Shown: positions 11,290 to 22,922, counted from the stretch's first letter. The stretch: DNA of 64,000 bases from Sorex araneus (GCF_027595985.1 NC_073305.1:87414626-87478625), one strand, 5' to 3'. Numbers and translations: made by a program. The notes: generated from the sequence alone by a model not told the origin.

Positions 11290-12489
11290 TCTGAGGATCT
11301 AATGTGCAGCATGACAATATAGTCATTACTGTATTGTGTATTTGCTGAGAATAGATATTAAATGTTCTCATCTTCCACTCAGTCAAGAGTTAACTATGTA
11401 GGGTGAAAAGATGCTCATTATTCTGATCTTGAAAACCATATATATATATATATATATAATCAAGTATACACTTTAATTTAAATATATAAAGTTATGTTTG
11501 TTATTCATCAAAAATTGGAAGTAAATAAAGCACACACAAATTACAAATAGCCTTAGTAATCATCATGAAAAAATAGAAAGATGTTATATCCTCTTGCTAA
11601 AATAGTAATTAAAAATAAAATTTAAAAATTTTATACATAAAAACTCAGAATTATTATGTATTAATACGTATGACATAAAATATTAAAATCAATATTATCC
11701 TAATTTTTGAAAAGCATTTGTGGAAAACAAGACTAACTTGGTATTATCATTAGTTAGTAGGAATATAGGTAATTTAAGTTTGTTTTTTACATTTTCTAAA
11801 TCTTCATAAACACATGTGGTTCTTTTATAGTCAGAAAAAAACTCAATTTTCAAGAGAAACAAGAAAAGTAAAGGAATTACTATGGTTTACTTCCTTTGAG
11901 GATGAATTGAAAGCCTGTGGTTGACTGTAACTTTCATACAATTTATGCTAAGGACTTGAATGATGAAAAGAATAAATCCCTGATGAGACCTTGGGCTAAA
12001 AGTCAAATGGAATCTCAAAATACACCTTCTTATGGAAAATTGATAAAAGTTGATTATTTCAATGTTTTGTCAAAAAGGCCATAAAAGCTTTATAAAATGT
12101 GGAGCTATTTCTTCAAGGGGAAAAAAGGGGGGAAATAAATGAAAAAGCCCAAGTCTCTGTAATGGTTTGCTTTTATCTGCTTTTCAGAGTTCACAGGCAA
12201 GATTAAACTCAACCTAAGTTCTCCTAATACCCTCACAACACAGGAAACACAAATAAGCAAACATGTGACCTACTCTTCAGTAGCCAGCTATAAGCTTCTG
12301 TACCAAAGTACAAAATTTGAGGTCAGAAACTATATTCCCTAGTGAACCTTTAAATAACTCCCAACTTTATTTTTGCTGGAAGCTAAAATTAAAGATAAAT
12401 TTATCAAGTTCTGTGCAACAAAATCCAAATGAAAGGAACAAGAAGATATTGGGCCTTAATTTATGTTTATTTTCATGCTACCTATTTTC
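11290..12489. other. Gene-free AT-rich stretch
   Basis: An (AT)n run lies at about 11440-11458. The rest is AT-rich sequence without convincing open frames, splice sites or a repeat I recognise. Confidence 0.5.
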
Positions 12490-12655
12490 TCCCTCCCTCC
12501 CTCCCTCCCTCCCTCCCTCCCTCCCTTCCTCCCTTCCTTCCTTCCTTTCTCCATCCTTCCCTCCTTCCATTGCTCCCTTCCTTCCACTCTTCCTTTCTTC
12601 TTTTCTCCTCTCTCTTTCTCCCTCTTTCCTTCTCTTTCTCTCTTTCTCTTTCTAA
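12490..12655. repeat. (CCCT)n/(CCTT)n/(CTTT)n compound microsatellite
   Basis: A pyrimidine-only tract beginning with pure CCCT units and degrading through CCTT into CTTT. It produces spurious Pro/Ser-rich and Arg/Glu-rich open frames on both strands. Confidence 0.95.
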
Positions 12656-12962
12656 AGAGCTTTATTGGCAACATGTTGGGAGGTTGGAAAAGGGCAGATT
12701 GATGCCCTCAAAGTAACCATCTTGTCACATGATCAAAATATGGGGTTTCATAGAGGAAAAAAATCAAGGAAGTAAGGACTCTATTCTTTATGTACACTGA
12801 ATATATCAACATAGAGGTACATGTATATAATTTATAATTGTACACACATATGTTGGAGCATATTTTAAGAAGCAGAAATGTAGAGAAAAGTTGATACCCT
12901 TTATACTAGAAAAATTTATTCTCACCTGTGAAACATGTTGCAATAAATATTTTACTCTAAAC

Positions 12963-13200
12963 AGCCCATAGCACAGTGGTAGGGCGTTCGCCTTTCACGA
13001 GGCCGACCTGTGTTCGATTCCTCCGCCCCTATCGGAGAGCCCAGCAAGCTACCGAGAGTATAGAGCCTGCACAGCAGAGCCTGGCAAGCTACCCGTGGCG
13101 TATTAGATGTGCCAAACACAGTAACAAGTAAGTCTCACAATCGAGAGATGTTACTTGTGCCCGCTTGAACAAATCGATGAGCAACGGGATGACAGTGAAA
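12963..13200 (+). mobile_element. tRNA-derived SINE, type 2
   Basis: The head starts CATAGCACAGTGGTAGGGCG, the B box is GTTCGATTCC, and the type 2 body follows. It ends at GGGATGACAGTG without poly(A). Confidence 0.9.
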
Positions 13201-13429
13201 AACTGCATCAGCTTTGGGTTACTAAAAAAATCAGTGCCAAGATAGGCTTGCCATCTGAGCTGATGGGGTCCAAACCCCACCCACGCCCCAGGCTCCAATA
13301 CCAGCCTGGGAATAGTTGCTCCTAATAAGTCCTGGTTCTCAACAGTCATCGAGAACTGTTATTGGCAAATGGAACTATGGCCTATTAAAAGGGTTTTACA
13401 TGGACAAGGTAACTTAGGCTAAAAAAAAA

Positions 13430-14290
13430 AAAAGAACCTCCACTGAATGGTAGAAAATATTTGTACAGTATATTTCAGAAACTGGTCTAATATGTAAGAT
13501 ACTAAAGTACTAAAGCACTCACAAAGTTCAACAATCAAAAAGCATGACTCTACTAAAAACAAAGAGGAAAGAAAAACATGCAGTTTTTCCCCAAGATGGC
13601 CAAGAGGTATGTGGAAAAGTATTATCATCACTTGCTATAAGGGAAGTGCAAGTTAAAACAATAAGAAAATAACAACTCACACCAGTGAGAATGGCATAGA
13701 ACAAGAAGACTAGAAACAGCAGTTTGACAGGGATGTGATGAAACCTTCATTCAGAGGTTGGTGTGAATGTCCACTGGTTCAACTTTTTCAAAAACAGCTT
13801 AAAAGTTTCTCAAAAACATGGTTATATAGCCTCCATATAACTTCATGATTCTACTTCTTGCTATCTACTTCCAAGACATGAAAACACTAGCTTGAGACAT
13901 ATGTTCACACCTATATTTACTGTAATAACAAGTACAATAGTGAGGATAGAGGTGCAACCTGTCGAACAGATGAATAGGGAAAGAATGATATAGGTACACA
14001 ATAGAATACTTCACATCTATAAGAAAAGATGAAATCTTACAGTTCTCTGCAACTTGGATGGAATTGTGGGCATCATGTTAAGTAAAATAAGTCAGAAGGA
14101 AAAAGACAAATATTGGATGATTTCAGTCATCTGTTGTATATAGAGAAACAAAACAAGGGTATGGGTAATATCAATCAATAATAAATATTGGACACTGAAA
14201 TTTAGACCTATTAGTGCCAAGTCTGTGGGAAGAGAGGGAGGGGAACAAAGTTTTAATACCAGGAAGCATGAATTCTGGATCATACAACAA
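13430..14290 (+). mobile_element. Old L1 ORF2 C-terminal and 3' fragment
   Basis: Recognisable blocks in L1 order: AACAACTCACACCAGTGAGA (about 13670), the AAAAGATGAAATCTTAC block (about 14025), and the GTAAAATAAGTCAGA block (about 14080). Multiple stops and frameshifts. Confidence 0.8.
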
Positions 14291-14296
14291 GTATAT

Positions 14297-14718
14297 GTTT
14301 AGTCATCTAAGAAACTGCCCTGATCGCTTGCAAAGTGGCTCTACTATTTGCATTCTGATCACCAGTTAATTCCTACTGCTCCACAATCTTACTAGGATTT
14401 GGTGTTATAAGTGGTTTGGAAACTGAGCATTCTCCTCTTTTTTTCTTTTCTTTCTTTTTTGCAGTGCCTGGGATAAAACCCAGTGCTTCACACGTGTGCA
14501 AAGCAAGTGCTCTACCTCTGAACCAACCACATCCCTTGCCTGGATAATGGTCATTCTGATAAATACTGTAGTGGTATCTTCCTTGATTTTTACTCTCCAA
14601 ATTACATAGAATGTGATCTTTATATAAGTTTATTCCCACACATCTTTGGTGAGGTATCTGTTAATGTCTTTATCCATTTTTTAATCAGTTGCTTATTTTC
14701 TTCTCTTTATGTTTTAAG
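14297..14718 (-). mobile_element. Old antisense L1, first part
   Basis: Complement of L1 ORF2. It continues after a later insertion at 15914-16125. The last 75 bases (14644-14718) are duplicated at 15914-15988, so they are the target duplication of the insertion between them. Confidence 0.7.
14440..14545 (-). mobile_element. Old tRNA-like SINE in antisense L1
   Basis: A T-rich start, then GGGATAAAACCCAGTGCTTC and a head complement with TGCAAAGCAAGTGCTCTACC. It resembles the degenerate element at 211-310. Confidence 0.5.
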
Positions 14719-15913
14719 GAACCAGCAGAGGAACCCAGGTGTACGGGACCGGGGCTGAGATCTCCAAGCCTGCTCGGACAGGGACAGGGACTCCTCCACC
14801 CAGACCCCCCATTTTCCAGTAGCTTGACAGCCACAGCCACAAACTGCCCCAGCGCCATGTAATCCCAATGTAATCCCATCAATGGCCAAATCCAGAGACT
14901 ATAAACAATGCTCCCAGAAGCACGTGGCCGCATTTGCAGCTGCATGGTCTCTTTTTTTTTAATTAAATTAATAGTTTATTTTTAATTAGTGAGTCAACGT
15001 GAGGGTACAGTTACAGATTTATACATTTTTGTGCTCATGTTTCTCCCTTACAAAGTTTGATAACCCATCCCTTCACCAGTGCCCATTCTCCACCACCAGT
15101 AAACCCAACATCCCTCCCCCCCTCCCCAGTCCCGTCTCTCCCCACAACTGGACAACCACATGCAAAAAAATGGGCTTAGAACTCGATCTGTCACCATGCA
15201 CAAAAGTCAGATCAAAATGGATTAAAGACCTCAACATCAGACCACAAACCATAAGGTACATTGAAGACAAGGTAGGCAAAACCCTCCAGGATATTGAAGA
15301 TAAAGGTATCTTCAAAGATGACACGGAACTAAGCAATCTAGTAAAAACAGAGATCAACAAATGGGACTACATTAAACTAAAAAGCTTCTGCACCGCAAAA
15401 GAAACAGCGACCAGAATACAAAGACTATCTACAGAATGGGAAAGGATATTTACACAATACCCATCAGATAAGGGGTTGATATCAAGGGTATATAAAGCAC
15501 TGGTTGAACTCTACAAGAAGAAAACATCCAACCCCATCAAAAAATGGGGCGAAGAAATGAACAGAAACTTTACCAAGGAAGAGATATGAATGGCCAAAAG
15601 ACACATGAAAAAGTGCATCGTCTCTTATAGCCTAGTTCTCCCTCTCAAAGAACCTGGCAAGGTACTGAGAGCATCTTGCCTGCATAGCAGAGCCTGGCAA
15701 GCTCTCGGTGGCATATTCAATATGTCAAATACAGTAACAATGATGGGTCTCATTCTCCTTACCCTGAAAGAGCCTCCAATGAGCCACCGCTGGGAAGAAT
15801 GAGTAAAGAAAGGCTGCTAAAATCTCAGGGCTAGGACGAATGAAGACGTTACTGGTGCCTGCTCACCCAAATCGATGATCAATGGGATGACAGTGATACG
15901 GCGATACAGTGAC
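14719..15913 (+). mobile_element. GAT-family retroposon, old 5'-truncated copy split by L1
   Basis: The 5' head module occupies 14719-14950 and the 3' module 15626-15913; they are separated by an inverted L1 insertion. Head and 3' modules match the copies at 30542-31119 and 31713-32776. The tail here is degenerate (GATGACAGTGATACGGCGAT). The whole unit is bracketed by a 75-bp direct repeat with six mismatches (14644-14718 and 15914-15988). Confidence 0.8.
14951..15625 (-). mobile_element. L1 insertion with 5' inversion (twin priming)
   Basis: 14951-15137 is the antisense L1 3' UTR starting from poly(T). 15138-15625 is L1 ORF2 C-terminal sequence in the opposite (+) orientation, with an open frame from about 15170 to 15589. 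In it I recognise the L1 motifs WDYIKLKSFCTAKE and NPIKKWGEEMNRNF. This head-to-head order is the signature of twin-primed L1 integration. Flanks share TGCAT.GTCTCTT with one mismatch. Non-autonomous fragment. Confidence 0.88.
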
Positions 15914-16125
15914 CTTTGGTGAGGTATCTGTTAAGGGCTTTACCCATTTTTTAATCAGTTGCTTATCTTCTTATCTTTAAGTTTTAAGATACTTTGTGCA
16001 TTTTTCCTTGATTTGGTTTGTCTTGCAGGTAGTTTTTCAATGTGACATTCTTTTAACATTGTCTTTTGTAGAGTAGTCTTCATTTCTGATGAAGTCTAAC
16101 TTACCAATGACTTCTTTTTGTTATG
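15914..16125 (-). mobile_element. Old antisense L1, second part
   Basis: Continues the L1 complement from 14718. Conserved antisense blocks include GATGAAGTCTAACTTACCAA near 16090. Confidence 0.7.
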
Positions 16126-16295
16126 TTTGGGGTCACAGCAAATCAAAATGTTTTGGGAGTGCTCAGAGTTTACTCCTGGGTCTGTCCTCAGGGATCATTC
16201 CTGGGGCTTAGGAGACGTATGGGATGCCAGAGATCGAATCCAAGTTGGCTGCGTGTAATGCAATTACTCTACTCATTGTACTATTGCTCCCACTT
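16126..16295 (-). mobile_element. Antisense SINE
   Basis: GGGGTCACAGCAAATCAAAA, a body complement with GGGAGTGCTCAGAGTTTACT, then the head complement ending in GTACTATTGCTCCCAC. Confidence 0.8.
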
Positions 16296-16610
16296 CAAAT
16301 AATGCCTTCTTTCATAAATCAAACAATTGGCATTGGTGATGTTTTTATTAATGGAAAAGTCAGTCATACGGCTTTCTTCATTGTCTTCATAGTTACAAAT
16401 TAGCTCTCATTACTTAAGGTACTTTTAACATTAAATAAAATCAGAAATCATTGAAATGCATTGCTTTCACAAAAGAAATTTTTTTTCTTCTAAATGAGAA
16501 ATGTGGATCAATGTATAATAGAATACAGAGAAAGAATACACAAAATATGCGCAAATAGTCTGCAGATAAGAATAATGCTATGGGCATTTCTATTAAAATG
16601 ACATATTTAT

Positions 16611-17178
16611 TATATTTGACTAATGTGTTTATGTCCATAGTACACAATCAGTGATATTAATCTTTTATATTTATTATCAAAGAATGTATGTTATAAGGAT
16701 TGTCCGTATAGTGGTATTACATGTATGTAAAATGTAAAATATATATTTTGGGTTTGCTAAATGCAACATTATTTCTGAATACTTCTGAATGAACTTAACA
16801 TAATTAAACCGTATATTAAAGAGATAATACACTGCAACAACAACAAAAAAGAAATCCAGTCTTACTATAGACCGAACATGAAGGCCACTCAATACCTCTA
16901 TTGCAAACTACAACACCCAAAAGGAGGCAGAACAAAAGGGAATGCCCTGCTGCAGAGGCAGGGTGGGGTGGTGGGGGATGGGGTGGGGATGGTGAGAGGG
17001 ATACTGGGATCATTGGTGGAGATGAATGGGCACTGGTGGAAGGGTAGGTAAATAATCACTGTATGAGTGAAATGCAAACACAGAAGTTCAGAAATTTGTA
17101 ACTGTACATCACAGTTAATAAAAACTTAAAAGAAAAAAATAAAAGTTAACATTTGAAAAAAAAAAAATAAAATAAAAT
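16611..17178 (+). mobile_element. L1 3' end insertion with AT-rich leader
   Basis: 16815-17115 is the shrew-type L1 3' UTR (GAATGCCCTGCTGCAGAGGC) ending in A-rich sequence. The outer limits are set by a 16-bp direct repeat AAAATGACATATTTAT at 16595-16610 and 17179-17194. The first ~205 bases (16611-16815) are AT-rich and not recognisable as L1. Confidence 0.7.
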
Positions 17179-17413
17179 AAAATGACATATTTATGACATG
17201 AACAATAGAGCGAATAAATTTGCATTAATGTTTTGAATAATTAGGTAATATAATACTTATTATTAAACACTAGATTGATTATTAAATATTAAATTAATTA
17301 ATGTTATAATTTAATTTTAATTACAAATTCCATAGATGGCATATTAACTGAGAAAATAAGCATTATCTAAGCTTATTCATTAGTTATAGACTTTCTTTTT
17401 TAAAAAAAATACT

Positions 17414-17597
17414 CTTTATTTATTTATTTATTTATTTATTGCTTTTTGGGTCACACCTGGCGATGCACAGGGGTTATTCTTGGCTCAGGAATTACTCCTG
17501 GTAGTGCTTGGGGGACCATATGGGATGCTGGGAACCAAATTCGGGTCAGCCTCGTGCAAGGCAAACGCCCTACATGCTGTGCTATCTCTCCAGCCCC
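17414..17597 (-). mobile_element. SINE type 1 with target-site duplication
   Basis: A (TTTA)n tail complement followed by a near-consensus antisense copy. AGTTATAGACTTTCTT is duplicated at 17382-17397 and 17598-17613. Confidence 0.95.
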
Positions 17598-17613
17598 AGT
17601 TATAGACTTTCTT

Positions 17614-19356
17614 ATGCTATTACTATCACTATGAAAAACTACATTTCTTACACTACTAGTTTTGAAATTCCAAATGAAAGATTAATCAAATGGGCAAAAT
17701 TATTTTATCAATATTGAACCAAGAAAAATATCTGTGGTTCTATTTTCTTGCTATTCCTCCTCCTCGGGAACATTTTCTTAAGTTTTTTTTAAATTAATAT
17801 TCATCAGGAAATGTGGTATAGAGTGAACATCTTGTGTCATTTGGGTTGCAGGAGGAAAAAGATGAGAACCTTGGGACTATATTCCAGGTCCACCTGAAGA
17901 GATCATATCTTCTTTAGCATTCCAGAAATCCAGACTGAGCTTCATTCTTTTGTGTTCCTGTGGGCTAGAATTTCAGTGGTACAGATGCTGATAGGACCAA
18001 GAGAGGCCCTGAGGTCTTGAAATGGGAAGGGTCAGAGATACAGAATCAGGGGGAGATTATAGACACAGTGAAGATGTATGCTGACCTTAATCCAAAATTT
18101 CCTTGAGCAGAGATAGACTGACCATGAATCAGTATAGTGCCCGGGTTAGCACTTCCCACTTACCACAGCTTTATTTAGTCTTTGATCAGGTCACAAAACA
18201 GGTTATTGCAGTAAGAGGTCCTTGCATTCCCTCTGGCTAGCACAGTGACTTTGTCAAACCTAGAAGTTGATGTGCTTCTGAAGAAATAAAAGGGAAGAAA
18301 TCAAATTAACAGCACCAACAAAACGCAACAGCAAAAGTTCTTTCGTCTTCATAGTAAAAACGGCAGACAGATGTTACTCAGATCCACTGAGAAATGGCTT
18401 TCAGTTGTAACAATCAGAAATTAGACCTATCATAATTTTTGTGCCGATGGGATGAAGATCCCAGGGAGTTAGAAATCTAACTATAAGTAGAAAAACAGAG
18501 GTGAAGATATTTTCAGGAGTGAAAATTAGTTAACAGGGGAATGGGTTATTGATGAAAAATTGTCAAAGAACCTTTGCTTGTAGAAGACATTAAGACAGGA
18601 TAGAAGCTTAGCCCTCTGGGCCAGCACAAAGTAACCCTCAGGTTTCCCAAAATTTTGCAACCTTTTGATTCTCTCTCAGGTATAAGTAAATTTTACAACA
18701 TTATGAAATGGTCCTCTGGTAGCTGTGAGACATCCGGATTAAGGACCCTCCTACCTGTCCTCAGGGGGCCAGATGTGAACAAATAACCTAAGTTTGATAT
18801 TTGGGGGACAGTTTTAGGGGCATTAAGCAATGATCCTTGACACTAGATGCACATCATAATTATGTGTATCTATCATACATTTTTAAAACTATCAACATTG
18901 CTAATCTATTTTAGCTAAGGTAAGATCCATAACTAAGTTTAAAAAAATTTTTCTTTATCACTTATTTAATATTTTCATTTAATTCCAAAAAAAAAGTTGT
19001 CTAGGATTTTTTTTAATGTCTAGGAAAATAGATATAGGCCCAGAACAGGCCTGAGAAGCAAAATATTAGGAGTTTTTAGCATAGGTCCTTATACAGAGAT
19101 AAAAGTCTAATTAATAGCTAACACCACTTAACCCATATATTATGCATCAAGTATAGAAGTGTACTTATTGTTAGGGAAAGATGTGCATGACCAATTGCTT
19201 AAAAAATGTTACAGAATAGTTTTTATGATATATCTCCACTTGTATAAAAATAGATTTGTTTAAAGAGGTAAATGCACAGAAAAAAAGTTTAAAATGCTAA
19301 TGATGGAAAGCTCTGAGTATTGATATTACATCATTTTTTAAAAGTTTTTTTTTCTG
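17614..19356. other. Gene-free stretch, unidentified
   Basis: About 1.7 kb without a SINE, the longest such gap in the first 26 kb. No open frame above 60 codons, no recognisable L1 or LTR, no splice-site pair worth proposing. It may be old single-copy sequence. Confidence 0.5.
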
Positions 19357-19532
19357 GGGATGGAGCAATAGCACAGCGGGTAGGGCATTTGCCTTGTACG
19401 CGGCCGACCTGAGTTCGATTCCCAGCATCCTGTATGGTCCCCTGAGCACTGCCAGGAGTAATTCCTGAGATGCAGAGCCAGGAGTAGCCCCCTGAGCATC
19501 GCCAGGTGCCGGGTGTGACAAAAAAAAAAAAA
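19357..19532 (+). mobile_element. tRNA-derived SINE, type 1
   Basis: A full copy with a small duplication of the GCCAGGTGCCGGGTGTG part near the 3' end and an A tail. It abuts an antisense SINE. Confidence 0.92.
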
Positions 19533-19713
19533 GCTTTTGTTTTCTTTTTTGGTTTTGGGCCACACTTGACAGTGCTCAAGGATAATTCCTGGCTCTGCAC
19601 TCAGGAATCACTTCTGGTGGGCTTAGGGGGCCATCTGGGATGCCGAGGATCAAAACTGGGTTGGCCACGTGCGAGGCAAGAGCCCTACCTGCTGTACTAT
19701 CTCTTTACTCCCT
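19533..19713 (-). mobile_element. Antisense SINE abutting a sense SINE
   Basis: T-rich tail complement, body and head complements ending in TACTATCTCTTTACTCCC. Together with 19357-19532 it forms a tail-to-tail inverted pair. Confidence 0.88.
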
Positions 19714-19905
19714 TTAAAAAAATTTTTTAATTAAAAATTGTATAGTTTAGGTAGTATGGTTGTAATAGCATTAACATTTATGGTATTAATATATACAGTT
19801 ATTGTATCTCCCCCCAGTCGAACCAAAGTGCCCAACACCCTCCATCACGGTCTCTATGTTCCCTCCACTCTGATTTTCACCTCCCCACATACACACTTCA
19901 AATAT
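19714..19905 (-). mobile_element. Unclassified retroposon 3' end, antisense
   Basis: A T/A-rich start then ACAGTTATTGTATCTCCCCC and a C-rich segment, in the style of an antisense LINE 3' UTR. Family not recognised. Confidence 0.4.
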
Positions 19906-19931
19906 GTATTGAGATTACATCATTTTTAAAG

Positions 19932-20065
19932 GGCCCCCATTGGGTGGTGCTTGGAGCTTCAGGACTAGCCAGCAGCTTCAGGGGTGGGGTAGGGGTTGTG
20001 CTGGGGACTCAACTCAGTCACGTGCTCTATGACTTACGGCTGAGCCCGGGACTTCGTGACTTTGA
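19932..20065 (-). mobile_element. Diverged antisense SINE
   Basis: Body complement GGGTGGTGCTTGGAGCTTCA and a decayed head complement ending near GCCCGGGAC. Confidence 0.5.
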
Positions 20066-20202
20066 AGGTAAAAAGCAAAGTGGCCAAAAGACTGGAAAAA
20101 AAGCAACTGACCTCACAAAGGAAGCTATGCCAAAAAAGAGGTGCTTCCGGCGCTGAGCCTCAAGGACTACAGATTACAACAGAAGGCGACACCTCTCTTT
20201 GT

Positions 20203-20348
20203 TTGGTTTGGAGCCACACCTGACAGTGCTCACACAAAGGCAGGTCTTACTCCTGGCTCTGCACTCAGGGGAACCACATGGGGATGGAGCCCGGGGCAAA
20301 CCCCCAGCAAGGCAAGCACCTTACCCAATGTATGGTTTTTCCAGCCCG
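20203..20348 (-). mobile_element. Antisense SINE
   Basis: GGAGCCACACCTGACAGTGC body complement. The B-box region is eroded, with a head complement ending in TTTTTCCAGCCC. Confidence 0.75.
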
Positions 20349-20367
20349 GGAAAACACTAGTTTTGAC

Positions 20368-20550
20368 GGCATTGGAGAATATAGGAGTTAAGGTACTTGC
20401 CTTTTACATAGGCCAGTAGTTTGAACACTGATTCAAATCCTGGTGACGCATAAGAACCCTGAGTACCATCAGGAATGACCCCTTAGCACAGAGCCAGGAT
20501 TAAGTGCTGAGCAGTGGGTATGGCCCCCCAAAACAAAACAAAACAAAACA
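20368..20550 (+). mobile_element. Diverged SINE
   Basis: Head GGAGAATATAGGAGTTAAGG; body GAGTACCATCAGGAATGACC; a (CAAAA)n tail. Confidence 0.75.
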
Positions 20551-20876
20551 TAAAAAGGAAAATCAGTTTGCAGTTTCTCATCCAGTGAAGCCTGCACCCT
20601 GTCCGATAACGCAGGGCACTTCTTCAGGTATTTTTCTCAGGAGATAACAAAGTATTGGACACAGAAGGAACTTGGACATGATGGATCAGAGCAGTTTTTA
20701 ATTCAGCACACTACATTCAAATCAGGAAGAAAATCACATTTCAAAACATTTAACCTTCATCTTTTCTCTTTCCCCATTCTCCAAACCTCAAATAGTGATA
20801 AACCAGAAGCAGCTCAAATGTCCGGTGGCCTTGCCTGCCTGCAGGAAGTTTGGGTGCCTCTCCACACCATCCCCCA
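20551..20876. other. Gene-free stretch
   Basis: No open frame, repeat or splice context that I can support. Confidence 0.4.
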
Positions 20877-20893
20877 AGAACTGCTGAGCACAT

Positions 20894-21079
20894 GTGGCTG
20901 GAGTGATAGCACAGCGGGTAGAGCGTTTGCCTTGCACGCGGCCGACATGGGTTCAATTCCCAGCATCCCATATAGTCCCCCGAGCACCCGCAGGAGTAGT
21001 TCCTGAGTGCAGAGCCAGGAGTAACCCCCGAGCATTGCCAGGTGTGACCCAAAAAGCAAAAAAAAAAAAAAAAAACCTA
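20894..21079 (+). mobile_element. SINE type 1 with target-site duplication
   Basis: A near-consensus copy with a 17-A tail. Flanks carry AAGAACTGCTGAGCACA (about 20877-20893) and a near-copy after the tail. Confidence 0.92.
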
Positions 21080-21197
21080 AAGAAACTGCTGGGCACAGCC
21101 CCTCCCCCAGAGAAAAGCACTTCAGTGGGGCAATTAATAAACAAAATTGGTAAGTACATATGAACGAACACTACTCTGAAATTTTAAAAAGCCCTCT

Positions 21198-21370
21198 GAG
21201 GCCCAGAGAAATACAGGGGGTAAGAGGCTTCATTACTGGCTGTTGACCGGGATTTGATCCCTGGCACCATATATGGTCCCCTAACCCCTGCCAAATGTAA
21301 TTCCCTGAACACAGAGTCAGGATTAAGGCCTGAGCACTGCCAGGGGTGGCCCCTGAAGAAAATCAAAACC
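21198..21370 (+). mobile_element. Diverged SINE
   Basis: GGCCCAGAGAAATACAGGGG head, TATATGGTCCCCTAACCCCT body start, degraded tail. Confidence 0.75.
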
Positions 21371-21377
21371 CAAACCA

Positions 21378-22098
21378 TCTGATGCCTGTAACAGCGGGCC
21401 TCATATTACTATACTAACTGAACGAAGGCAGGTAGGAAAAGTACTTAAGAATGAGTCTATTTATATGAAGTTCTGAAATAGGTAAAACCAATCTTGAGGG
21501 GAGAAAGCATCAGAACAGAGGCTTCCTGTGGAGATGGCTGAGATGAATCGATCAGAATGAGGCAGAAGGCCAATTTAGTGGGCTACGACATTATGTAGTT
21601 ACACAGATGTAAGAAACTTCTGAAAATTACCTAGCTGTAGCCATAAAATCTGTCATTTCACTGGATCTAAGTGACACTTCAATAAAAAGGGGGAAAATTG
21701 AAGAGGAACACACTTTTGTTTGAGTGTGTAAAGCAAAATGGTTTTTACTGAAAGAAATTTAAAGAGAGAGGGAAAGAGAGAGAGAGGAAGAGAGAGAGAG
21801 GAGAGGGGGGTATTCAAGATACAACGCTGACTTGAAAAAAGCAAGCAACCTGAGAAACAAATCTTGTTCATGTGAATTTTCAAACTTAGTTTGAAACAAA
21901 GGACCAAGTAATGATTACTTGTTGTATCTGAGTCACCTTTTGCTAATAGCATTTATTAGAAATAAGTTTTAGACCCAGACACAACAGACCCCCATGTGAT
22001 TTTAAGCTCAGAATGATTGTTTGCTCTTCAGTGAAAGGCTTCTCCACATTCCCACCTTGATGACTACCATGGTTTGAGGACTGGGACTATGTTGTAAA
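21378..22098. other. Gene-free stretch with (GA)n
   Basis: A GA-rich microsatellite occupies 21761-21811. The remainder is unremarkable AT-rich sequence. Confidence 0.5.
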
Positions 22099-22113
22099 CT
22101 TCCCAAGCATTTA

Positions 22114-22291
22114 TTTGTTTGTTTATTTTGCTTTATGGATCACACCTGACATTGCAAGGGGTTACTCCTGGTTCTGCACTCAGGAATCACCCCTGGCGGT
22201 GCTCAGGAGACCATATAGGATACTGGGATTTGAACGCGGGTCAGCCGCGTGCAAGGCAAACGCCCTACCCGCTGTGCTATTGCTCCAGCCC
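22114..22291 (-). mobile_element. SINE type 1 with target-site duplication
   Basis: A near-consensus antisense copy. CTTCCCAAGCATTTA is repeated at 22099-22113 and 22292-22306. Confidence 0.94.
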
Positions 22292-22374
22292 CTTCCCAAG
22301 CATTTAAATGAAAAGTCAGGATGGAGACACCTATTGAAAAGATATGGCCATTTTCAGATACTAGTACGACTTTT

Positions 22375-22536
22375 TTGCTTTGCTTTTTGTGTGTGTTTTG
22401 GTCACATCTGGCAGTGCTCAGAAATGACTCCTGAATCAGTGCTCAGGGACTGCTCCTGGTGGTAGCTGAAGCGACCATATTGGGGATTGAACCCAGGGCT
22501 CTTGCATGCAAAGCCTGTTGTTATCTCTTCAGCCCT
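22375..22536 (-). mobile_element. Antisense SINE
   Basis: GGTCACATCTGGCAGTGCTC body complement and a shortened head complement ending in TTATCTCTTCAGCCC. Confidence 0.8.
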
Positions 22537-22756
22537 GGAGGCTTAAAAAATTATTTTTTTTACCAGTTTATATTACCTTTTAGGAGGAAGCAATCAGTTT
22601 TTAATTATTTAAGTATTTAAACTTAAACACAGTAATTTTTCTTTCACTAGCCTAAAGAGCTATAGTGAGCATTCCTGCTGGTCTTCTATCCATTCATATT
22701 CTAGAAGATTAGTGAACAGAAGAAGTGAGGCAGGATGGGGTTAGAATGCTACCTTT

Positions 22757-22922
22757 TGAGAGTTGGAGAGATAGGACAGTGGTGATAGCACCAGCTTTTA
22801 TATGCAGCCAATCATGTTTGATCCCCAGCAACACACAGTCCCCCACCCCCCACCCCCGCACCCCACTATTGTCAGGTGCTGGTCTGGTTGGCTCTGAGTT
22901 AAGTCACCAGGAGTGGTTCTAG
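22757..22922 (+). mobile_element. Diverged SINE
   Basis: Head with GATAGGACAGTGGTGATAGC and B box GTTTGATCCCC. The body contains a C-rich expansion around 22840-22865. Confidence 0.65.

Noticed and set aside
12317-12716. Pro/Ser/Leu-rich and Arg/Glu-rich frames
   Set aside because: Translations of the CCCT/CTTT microsatellite.
14999-15589. 196-codon open frame as a possible gene
   Set aside because: The N-terminal part is an antisense L1 3' UTR and the rest is L1 ORF2 C-terminus; it is an inverted L1 fragment.
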